The notes beneath the pieces were generated by a model. It was given only the letters and a program-made list of their open reading frames with translations, was not told the DNA's origin and searched no databases. A stretch of DNA of 64,000 nucleotides. Source: Salvia splendens. Lineage: Eukaryota; Streptophyta; Magnoliopsida; Lamiales; Lamiaceae. Made by a program: the position numbers and the translations under genes. Below, piece by piece: positions 41,648 through 50,978 of this stretch. Every line of letters starts with the position of its first letter. Position 1 is the stretch's first letter. The stretch spans positions 11,587,708 through 11,651,707 of the forward strand of contig NC_056052.1 of NCBI RefSeq assembly GCF_004379255.2, given 5' to 3'.

Positions 41648-43769
41648 CAGCATCCGCAATGGCGCCCGTCCCGGCGGACGTCCGACCGGCGTCCGGGACG
41701 TTCGTGCGGGACGTCCGCTATTGTGCAAAGGTGACGCGGATACGGACGTCCGCTGCGGATACGGACGCCTGCTGCGGACACCGGAGTTCCGCGGCGTTCC
41801 CGGGACGTCTGTGGCGACGTCCTTGCGGACGTCCGCCATTGCGTTGACCCCACGAATGTCCTGATTATTTTATTATTTTTTTTCAAAAATTCTATAAATA
41901 CGGCTCGTTAAATTTCATTTCATTCACCCCACTTGTATTAACGAGTATCTCTCTCTCTAAATACTTTTCTTTCGAAGATAAATGGAGCACCACGATAGTG
42001 ATTCCCTTGCCACGAGCGAGTCACATGAACCGATCTTTCCCGTTGGCAGAAGTACCCTAATGTCCGCCACGATGTCCGGAATGGCGGGATGATGCCCCAA
42101 CCCCAAATGACGGCGGGGATGATGCCCGAGTACTACAACATGTACCCGCCTTGGTATGAGATGATGCCCCAAATGCCTCAAATGCCCGGGGTGAGTGGCG
42201 GAATGACCCCAATGCCGGGGATGATGCCGCCCCAGATGCCCGAGATGATGATGCCGGGGATGATGCAGGGCTCGCCTGTCGCTGCGGGGGGAGTATCTAG
42301 AGGGTCCCCCAATCACCGGTGGACAATGTCTATCGCCCCTATATGGATTTACTGTCGACGGAAAACCCACCGAGTACTCCTCTCGATACTCAGTTCACTG
42401 GCATCGAGACATTCTTGATGGAGGAGTTGGGGCTATCTCCGATCCGGGATTCTCCCACAGATGCACCAACGGCGACAGGGAGGAGGGGGAGGACAGGGAG
42501 AGGGAGGGGTAGGGGACGGGGCACTACCTCGCCTGCGGCGGGGTACGATGGTGAGGCGGTGGCCGCTGAGGTGGGGGGGGGATCTTGCGGGAAAAAGAGG
42601 ACCTTCTGGAGCACAGAGGAGTGCATCGCGCTTGCGAAGGCGTGGATCAGTATAGTGGAGGATCCATATATCGGGGCTAACCAGGATATCGACAGGATGT
42701 GGTGGCGCATTAGCCAAAGCTACCTCCAATTCAAACCGCCAGGGGGAAGCCTCACAACGGAGAGCAATGCCGGAAACAGTGGGAGCGGCTGAAGAGGCAG
42801 CTCAGCCGATTCGCCGGCATTTACAAAAACAACCTCCGCTCGGCAACCAGCGGCATGTCTGCCAAGGATGTGAAGCTTCTGTCTCACCATCAGTTCATAG
42901 ACGCTGCGGGGGGCTTCGGGGAACTCAAATATTGGGAGGTGTATCTTGTGGTGCAATCTTCGGCCAAGTTTACTGCGGGTGTTGAATCTGGCTGGCCGAA
43001 GCGAACGAAGATCAGCGCCTCCGGGGAGTACAGTAGCAGTGCTGGTTCCCACGAACTCCCCCCCGCCGAGGCAGAGTTCCCGACACCTTCATCGTCGGCC
43101 CGCCGCCGTCGCCCGGTGAGGCAAAAGTCCACGGCGCGGATGGCGAGTGGAAGCGCAAGTGTGTCCGCTGAGGCCCAATCGGTAGCTCCTACCCAAAACG
43201 ATCCCGAGCTCTCCTCACTGGCCCGCGTCGTGCAACATGAAACCCTGTTACGTGCAATGGTTGAATGGCGAACATCAACCGATCGCCATTACAGGTCGTT
43301 GCTGAAGGATATCATCAATAGTATGCGACGCGATTTGGGGTTGGGAGACATGGCGGAGAGTGGCGACGAGGGGACTACCGGCGAGGACGACAAGGGTACT
43401 GGCGGCGGGGAATTCGAGGAGTGAGACAGCGGTTTTTTTTAACTATGTAATTTTTTTTAATAATTATGTATGTTTTTTTGTACTATGTATGTTTTTTTTA
43501 AAATATAGTGGTTGCAATTTCTCCGTATTTGTGTCACAATTTTAATTCCGTGAATTGTTTAATTTCGTAAATTGTTTAATTTGGTGAATTTGTGAATTTT
43601 TATTATTGTGGGAAGTCCGTCGGGATGTCCTTGGGGATGTCCACCACTGTGCAGTAGGATGTCCTTATGACGTGGCAGTGCAGTGGGAAGTCCTTATAAC
43701 GTGGCAGTAGGTGTTTTTGGGATGTCCGCGGGGATGTCCGTCGGGACATCCGCACCACTGAGGATGCTC
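41648..43769 (+). mobile_element. Pong-like Harbinger element D, ORF1-only, decayed
   Basis: A 2122-bp element with perfect TAA target duplications (41645-41647, 43770-43772). The left end is CAGCATCCGCAATGG and the right end reverse-complemented is GAGCATCCTCAGTGG. Both arms repeat GGACGTCC/GGGATGTCC words, including the palindrome GCGGACGTCCGC at 41825-41836. TATA box at 41893. The only gene is a frame-disrupted ORF1. The MITE at 56064-56333 shares its ends. Confidence 0.88.
41982..43424 (+). pseudogene. Harbinger ORF1 pseudogene with Met/Pro-rich leader
   Basis: The ATG at 41982 begins MEHHDSDSLATSESHEP. A shift near 42090 leads into an unusual Met/Pro-rich tract (MMPQMPQMPG, MMPPQMPEMMMPGMM), and another near 42310 into MDNVYRPYMDLL. 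The trihelix region follows (KKRTFWSTEECIALAKAW, DPYIGANQDIDRMWW, SQSYLQFKP). A third shift near 42740 gives NGEQCRKQWERLKRQLSRFAGIY, then DAAGGFGELKYWEVYLV, WPKRTKISASGEYSSS and a C-terminus ending GTGGGEFEE at 43424. Apart from the frame breaks all parts of ORF1 are present. I see no splice sites that would restore the frame. Confidence 0.8.
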
Positions 43770-43772
43770 TAA

Positions 43773-46099
43773 TTAGAGCAATGTCCTTAATTAAGTACAT
43801 TAATGAACAATTTAATGTAAAGGGTAATAAAGTATATAAACCTAACATCATTTTAAATACAAATAATAATATAATGCACAATTACTATTTTAACCTCATT
43901 ATGGCATTGTCATTGTGTCTCTAAAACATTTCTCAAATGACGGTTTTAATTATTTTGTTTTTTTTTCTTTGCTCTTATTATTTTAACAAATTAACATCAT
44001 TTTAAACTTTATTAAAAGAAGACACTTTACGTGTATATACATGGATGTATAAGATAATTGAGAAAAGCTGAAATCTTGAGATTTAATATTCTAATTTTAA
44101 ATCAATAAACAGATGTTACACAAATTTCATGATTTAATAGGTTATTAATTCTTAAATTTATTGATAAACTATGTAATATTGTTGACTATTTTCTATGATG
44201 TCTAACGATAGTCAGGATGACACACAATTTAGACTTTCTGAGAATAAGTTAAATAATTTCATCATACTTATAAATTAACATATTGCCTTCTCGCAAAGAA
44301 GGACGCTTGAAAATTATCTTTGGGGACTAAAGAAATAAAAAACTTCAGACTTTCAATTAGGAACGCTAATCGTTGTTTCTTCACAAAACAGTTGTTAATA
44401 GAGCCAAAATATTAAACCTATGATTTTTTCCATGCGAAAAAATAAGTTTTATAGCAATCTCTCTCAGCCTAAGCGAGATGTTTCATTTTCCCATATGTTT
44501 TGGAAAAATGATACTCTTTTCTGTCCCCTAAAAATAGAAACTTTTGAAACTGCACGAATTTAAATGTAAAATAGGTAAAATAAGAGAGATAGAAAGAAAA
44601 GTGTGTTAGTGGAAAATGGGTCACCTTATTAGTGAGAAAGAAATTTTCTAATATAGAATGTTTTTATTTTTAGGGGATGAATAAAAAAGAAAAGAGTTCC
44701 TATATTTAGAGGGCGAATGGAGTAATAAATAGTTAAGTGTAGAGAAAGTAAAATATTAGAAGTTAGAGTTTAAAATTTTGTGATTATAATTGACTAATAA
44801 TTGATATGCCTATTAAAAGTTATAAATTCAATAAATTCTAAAAATTTAAATTATTAGACTAAATCAATAGCCGTCCATGAGACACTAAAAATAATGATAT
44901 TTCAGTTCTCTCGCAGGCTCTATTTTTAAAGAAAAGAAAAAGTAAAGTACGATAGAGTATACTCATAAGTCATATATGGTGGTTGAGGCATGCAATATTG
45001 TATTTTGAATAATATCTGTTAGCCCTTCAAGCACGTTCTTTGATAATTTAGCACAATTTATTTGCCCATCTTTGGCGACAAAATCATTGCATTAATCTCG
45101 TCTTATATTGACTGGAGAAATCTTGTCCGCAATTTTGTTTTGCACTCGACATACTTTTACGATTAAAGAAAAGGACATGGATAAGATTCAAATAAGAATG
45201 CATCCGAATTTGATTCAAATAAGAATGCATCTAAATTCGGATGTATAGTCTAAATCTTGACCCTAAGATTAGATGATTTAATAATAGTTAATAATTAACC
45301 AAAAATACGGAAGATCATAATTAATCAGTTTTAGGTCATTTTATAAAATTTAGGTTTGATGTCATTTTTAGATCATTTTAGGCCATCCTTAATTAAAATG
45401 ATGCGTCTTTAGATAAAATAATAATAATAATAAGTTATAATAAAGTTTATTTGTAGTTAAATTAGTCATTAGGATGACTGTGAGATAAATAATTATGAGA
45501 TACAATGTAATCTTAATATTATTATGGAGACGAGTCAAGATATATTATGATGGCTTTTAAGAAAAATTTGGCCGAACAAGAGATGAGATTAGACATGAGC
45601 AGGGATGGACGCACCATTGGCTGCACTCCGCTTCAACGCCCTGGAAACTAAAGCCGAAATCTTCACAGACGCCGCCCAAAATATTGAAGAACATAAATTG
45701 TCAAATGGGCGAATTTATTACTTTTTTGCTGGGCCTTTAATTACTTTAGTTGGGACATTTTATCTTTTAATTGTTGTGGGAGTAAAAGAGCACTATAAAG
45801 CCCAAACTTAAAACCCTATTCATTCTAATTTTAAGGCACAATCAATAAAGTAAAAGAAGTAAAAGAGAGAGAAAGAAAAAATGATTAAAGTATTGTTAGT
45901 TAAGAATGAGTCTCACCTCGTCTTAGAGAAAAAAAATTTCCTAAACTGAAAAGTTCATAATATTAAGAGATGTATTTTGAGGGAATAGAGGTAATACTTT
46001 TTTCTTTTCTTCAAGAACTAATCGGCCTTGAGAAACTAATTTTTCTTACAATAATAAAAACCCAAAACCAATTAAGAACTGTAAATAGTAGTTATAGAT
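43773..46099. other. Intergenic, AT-rich, with MITE
   Basis: Apart from the Stowaway-like MITE at 44514-44722 I see no gene. A 68-codon frame at 45605-45811 (MDAPLAALRFNALETKAE..., with a hydrophobic stretch near its end) has no recognised family; it could be a fragment of a captured gene. A 27-bp tandem duplication (TTCAAATAAGAATGCATC) lies near 45187-45235. Confidence 0.4.
44514..44722. mobile_element. Stowaway-like MITE (209 bp)
   Basis: Left CTCTTTTCTGTCCCC after TA, right GAGGGCGAATGGAG before TA. The arms pair (CTAAAAATAGAAAC against ATTTTTAGGGGATG). Confidence 0.55.
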
Positions 46100-47639
46100 A
46101 TGACTTCATGATACTTAAATGAAATCTAGCACTCTTAGTTTGTATGGATATGAATAAGATACTGTTATTACTAGCCCTATACTCTTGCAGGTATAGTTTA
46201 TGCTAAAATAATGTCAGTCTAGTTTTTGGCGTCGTTATCGGGGACTAGTTGTGTTTAGGAATTAATATTTGAGAAGATTTAATTGCTAGTATAAAAGCTA
46301 TTGATTTATTTTATTTGTGTTTCATAGCCCATATCTCACGTGAACCTATTGCTCTCATGGTTTACTACAAGAGGCGCTTGACTTGGAGCTTGAAGTAACC
46401 ACTAGGCAAAGAAGAGGACAAGGCAAAGTTAGAAGGAATCTATTTTTTTTTTCAAATCTGCTCACAGCGATGGAGAACAATGGTCACAATCCATAACCAT
46501 CTGCCTCTGCCTGTAGACCAGAATCAATTCATTTTACAACTCAAACAACAGCTGTGGTTAATGAGGAAGCAGATGGAGATTCAGTTAAGATAAGAGATCC
46601 CATTTACACAATGTTTGTGAATTTCCAGACCCACCTGTTGGCACGAACACATTTGAACTAGGGGTGGGTAAACGGTTTTCGGTTAACCGAGAATTGAACC
46701 GGAATCAGTCGGTTATTTGTACCGGTTTGCATTTTTTTTCGAAGTCGGTTATCATTATAACCGATAATCGAAAATTAAATTCAACCAAAGATTAAATTCA
46801 ATTTTAATTCAATCATATTTTTAATGAATGAACTTCGATAATGTTTTTATACTTTTAAAATTTCATATCTATATTACATTGATTTTGCACTTCTTTATGT
46901 AGCATCACAATAGAAAAAAAATGTAATTTACTTCCAAATTTTGTCAAAGTCTATTTTGTGTCACTTTCTTTTATAATATCTAGTCAATAAATTGCCTAAA
47001 CATTATTTTAAAAATAGGATATCCCGTAGAAAAGTTTTTAGATCATTTAAAGTTTAAACTTATGAAGTGCCTAAACAAATTTATGTATTACTAGGAAATA
47101 GAATAATAATAATAATGATAATAATAATAGATGAAAATTGAAAATTTAAAGTTGAAGTGTTGGACTTTGGTTATGTACGGTTCTAACTGAGATGGTTAGT
47201 TAAGTAACCGTACTACAGATCGTGTCGATTTCGGTTAGTTTTTTTTTTTACCATTTTTAAGGTTGGTTAACCGACCGTTTACCCACTCCTAATTTGAACA
47301 GACTTTTGGAATTTATGAAATGACCTGACAAAGTCTGTTAATCGGAATAGCCCCAAGCGTCACTTAAGTATACCACTTATCCAACTGAGTTCGTTCGCCG
47401 AGAATCTAAACAATGCATTACAACCACCACCGGGATTCCTAGGCACCAACGGAGTTGTTGACGAACCGAAGAAGGATACCACAGATGACCTTCTCAGAGT
47501 ATCCAGCTCGAAGTCGTGCACATGAGAATGCTTCACACTAAAAATAAATCGGTATAGTTATGACAGTCCTTCAATGGCCAAGAGGAATCCAAGTGACTGA
47601 TGAGGAATTTGATGTCGGAAGTATTGTAGCCTTTTACAC
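46100..47639 (+). repeat. 5' fragment of an LTR retrotransposon, split by a hAT-like MITE
   Basis: An LTR end near 46190-46218 (CTATACTCTTGCAGG) is followed by the PBS-adjacent text TTTTTGGCGTCGTTATCGGG, a form of the TTTGGCGCCGTTGCCGGGGA found in gypsy elements. After it come gag-like remnants (RRGQGKVRRN near 46420) without an open frame. The hAT-like MITE at 46659-47291 is inserted in it. Confidence 0.55.
46659..47291. mobile_element. hAT-like MITE (633 bp)
   Basis: Perfect 8-bp target duplication ATTTGAAC (46651-46658 and 47292-47299). Ends TAGGGGTGGGTAAACGG and CCGTTTACCCACTCCTA. Subterminal CGGTTAACCG words on both sides; the interior is AT-rich and non-coding. Confidence 0.9.
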
Positions 47640-48480
47640 GGGCAAACTCTTGCTATTACAAAAGAACAAAAACTAGAAGGTAAATAAAACAAAGTAAATA
47701 CAATAAAAGGAACAAGATGCAAACTATAGTCTTCTTTAAGTCAAGTCGAGGTATCCCTCTCTCCGCAAGATGAGATACGCCCCGGCTAGTGCTCACGGAT
47801 TGGCGCAACGTCCCCAAAGATGAAACGACTTTCCTCCTACCGAGTTGAAGCACCTCAAACTCGTAGGCACCGGCGAACTTGAATTGGAGGCGAGAACCGA
47901 GCAATGCAGTGCTTCTAATGTGCACACTAGAATGCTTGAGCTAGAGAGAAGAGAGAATGATTTGTTGGTGTGTTTTTCATCTCTCAAATCCACACCTATT
48001 TATAGGATATGAGTAACCATATGAGAGATCTTGGCATTAAGGAACCTCATAAATATTTTAGAGATTACCCTAAAAGTGAAAAGCCAAAATACTTAAAAAA
48101 TGAAAAGCTTAAACCTCTTCAAATTTCTCACGTTTTCAATGGGAAGTCTTCTTATTTGATTAAGAGTTTTAATTGATAATTATTACTTGGAATAACTGAA
48201 TAACACCGAGATATTAATTACTCCTATTTGTTAACGGAATTGGGATCGCTAATTTATAATACGAGGGAATAGGAACAAGTTACTTCTCTAAATCCTTTAG
48301 ACTTTCAAAAGTAACTATAATTAAAATGGAATACGGACTACCCAAATATATAAAGTCCATGTCAAATTAAATAAAATACAAGTGTTGGACTCGTTTTATT
48401 TCACTATCTAAATACGTTGTTGGCTCAACGTTAATTAATTTCTTTTGTGCCCAATGGAATTAATTCAAGGAAAAAAAAGA
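47640..48480 (-). repeat. Probable Copia-type LTR, minus strand
   Basis: On the minus strand a TATAAATAGG box near 48000 is followed by text typical of Copia LTR R/U5 regions (TCGCCTCCAATTCAAGTTCG, CCGGGGCGTATCTCATC). Overlapping small frames at 47656-47993 are by-products of this GC-richer part. Ends not bounded. Confidence 0.45.
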
Positions 48481-48984
48481 AGATTCATTTCCGAAAAAAA
48501 GAAGATTCATTTACTCCTCCTCCTTCTTATGTCAAGTTTCATTGAATTTTCATCTTGATTTCTTACCTTAAAGTTTATTTTTGATTCTAAATATATATGA
48601 CTATTTTACAATTTTGGTCAAAAATAAGTGTTTGAATCCCGAACATATGAAAATGGTCCGGAAATAGTCATTCTTTATGCCTCTGTCTAAAACTTAATTA
48701 GCGTTGACAACCAGTACTTTTAGACGGAGTCGTAAAAAAAAAACCATTTCTGGACCGTTTTCATTTGTTCGATTCAAAGATCCACAAATTATTGTTCTTG
48801 ACCAAAATCGTAATACGACCATATGTTTAGAACCAAAAACAAACTTCAGTCTTTAAAGAATTAATCAATAAAACTAGTTTACTCTAGCACAAGCCAAAAA
48901 ACATATCGTTTCAGAATTGATTCTTACGTTTACATGCATTGCATCATTACCAACTTAATTTTTAGGATAAAAATATATCTTATA
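48481..48984. other. Intergenic with a degenerate inverted repeat
   Basis: TTGATTCTAAATATATATGACTATTTTACAATTTTGGTCAA near 48580 is complementary to GACCAAAATCGTAATACGACC near 48801 and the sequence after it, which suggests an eroded MITE spanning about 48555-48860. No gene. Confidence 0.4.
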
Positions 48985-49170
48985 CTCCATCGTCTCATTC
49001 ATATGTCCACTTTCTATATTTGGAATTAAATCATTCTCTCCTCTCTCCTCTCTCTTCTATCCTCACTAAAATATTCAATCAATTTTTTCACTCTACTTTA
49101 TTACAAATAAATATTCACCTAAAACTCCGTGCCACTCAAATTGTGGTCATGTTTAGTGGGACGGAAGGAG
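48985..49170. mobile_element. Stowaway-like MITE (186 bp)
   Basis: Begins CTCCATCGTCTCATT after TA and ends GTGGGACGGAAGGAG before TA. Confidence 0.7.
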
Positions 49171-49182
49171 TACATTTTATTC

Positions 49183-49262
49183 ATTCCAAACCACTTACTG
49201 GTGAAGCAAGTGACAAGAATTTATTCCAAACCACATGCCGGTGACGCAAGTGTCAAGAATTT
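49183..49262 (+). repeat. Tandem duplication, 2 x 40 bp
   Basis: Two adjacent 40-bp copies beginning ATTCCAAACCAC and ending CAAGAATTT, differing at five positions. Confidence 0.85.
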
Positions 49263-49298
49263 TGGATTCATAAGAATACAACATACTTTAGAAACATA

Positions 49299-49991
49299 CT
49301 CTCTTTGTCCGTTATAATTTGTCACCATTTGATCCGGTACGGATTTTAAGAAATATAATAAAAAGTGGGTCGAAAAAATTAGTGATATGTGAATCCTACT
49401 TTTATATAGTTTTATAATAAAATGTGAGTGGGAATAAGTTATTAGAATGTGAAGTTTACTACCAAAAATAGTAAAAGTGAAAGATGACAAATTTTTAGGA
49501 ACGGATAAAAATGGAAATAAGCGACAAATTTTCAGGGATAAGAGAATAATTTATATGTAAGTGTGCGGAATTAATTAAAGGGAAAATTGCCATAATTAAC
49601 ATGAAGTGTGAATTAATTAAAGGGCAAATCGCTGCAAAAATTATAAATTCTCTTGCTATACTTTTTTAGATTTTTCATGAAATTCAAACGTAACACAAAA
49701 CTATACTGAGCAAATCATAGTTTCATATCAGTTACAAATTCCACCGCTCCAACACAACTCCCTCGATGTTGATGGTTTCAACTTTCAATTTTGTTTACTT
49801 ATATTCAATACTCCGTATATTTTTTTTAAAATTTTGTTTATCTAGTACTCCATCCGTCCACCATTATGAGTCCCAATTTATCATTTTACTTTGTTCGCTA
49901 TTAGTAGTCTTGATTCACTTTTAGTATAAATGGTTGGTAGACTCAAGTTTCCACTAACTCATTCCACTCATATTTTATTATAAAACTAATA
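49299..49991. other. Intergenic with eroded Stowaway-like halves
   Basis: Left ends at 49299 (CTCTCTTTGTCCG) and 49858 (CTCCATCCGTCCACC), and a right-end-like AGGAACGGATAAAAATGG near 49498-49515. No gene recognised. Confidence 0.4.
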
Positions 49992-50219
49992 CTTCATCCA
50001 TCAATAATTAATAGACAAGTTTTACCATTTTTGGTCGTCCACCAAAATTAGACTAACTCTAAAAATTGAAAATTTAAACCAATACTAATCATACACAGTA
50101 TTCTAAATATAGATCCTACAATCCACTAAAACTGCTTTCATTCCTTCTCTTACTTTACGAATTATGCATTAAAACTCGTGTCATCTACAACTTTGTCTAT
50201 TTTTTGTGGACAGAGGGAG
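49992..50219. mobile_element. Stowaway-like MITE (228 bp)
   Basis: Begins CTTCATCCATCAATAATTAA after TA and ends TGTGGACAGAGGGAG before TA. The inner arms pair through AATAGAC/GTCTATT. It sits inside or beside an older copy starting at 49858 and ends 72 bp before the gypsy element's target site. Confidence 0.6.
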
Positions 50220-50291
50220 TATATAAAAATGAGTCCTACATTTCACTATCTTTTTCTACACATATTCATTTATATTTCTTAAGACTCGTGC

Positions 50292-50296
50292 TAGAT
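50292..50296. repeat. 5-bp target duplication of the gypsy element, left copy
   Basis: TAGAT, repeated exactly at 55056-55060. Five-base duplications are normal for Ty3/gypsy integrase. Confidence 0.85.
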
Positions 50297-50879
50297 TGTT
50301 ACAGACGTACTCCGTAACGAACCTAGTTAATGATCGTCTCGTGGAAGTTGAACGAAATAATCCGGCAGCCACGAAGGCTTGGCGGAAGAATACCCGACGA
50401 CTGGCGCGGAACTAGGGTTCCGTCGGAAGCTATTTGATTGTTGCGTGAATTGCAAGACAAATTGTTTAGGGAAAATATTTCATTAAAAAATATGGTCAAT
50501 GAAATACCCTATTTATAGACTAAGGAACATAGGGCGGTTCGACTTAACCTAGACGTTCGGGAAAGAACCACAAAGAAAACCCGAACGGGGCTTATATTTT
50601 TGGCCCGACACAACAGAATCAAAATAACATCTCAAAATATAATATTCTAAATAATCAAAAATAAAAGGCAACAACTAACTAAGGAAACTCTCGCTCCCTC
50701 AATTCTTGTACCTGTCTGGTGGCTTCAAACCTTCTCTCGGCCTTAATGATTGCGTGGCAGTGGCGTTGCTCATGTTGGGTTCGTCCGCTGCCTCGCTCGT
50801 ATCTGGTATCTCCTCCGAACTGCTGTCATTCCCCTTCTCATCCTCCTTGCTATTGGTTGAGACAGTAGAGCTCGTATCA
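50297..50879 (-). repeat. 3' LTR of the gypsy element
   Basis: 583 bp, plus-strand ends TGTTACAGACG and GCTCGTATCA. Contains a TATTTATAG stretch near 50510 that on the minus strand gives CTATAAATA, a probable promoter box. Confidence 0.88.
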
Positions 50880-50978
50880 ACTCCCTCTGTTAAGCACCAC
50901 CTTGTCCTCAAGGTGCACATCTGGGTATCGAACAGAAATGGAGTCCCATGGCTCCCACGAAGGTGTGTCCCCGTCCGA

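Noticed and set aside
41596..41886. Overlapping Arg/Pro-rich frames on both strands
   Set aside because: By-products of the GC-rich left arm of Harbinger element D.
45605..45811. 68-codon frame with a hydrophobic segment
   Set aside because: It might be a captured gene fragment, but no family was recognised and no element boundaries were found.
47656..47993. Minus-strand frames with signal-peptide-like text
   Set aside because: They lie in a Copia-type LTR-like region and have no conserved domain.
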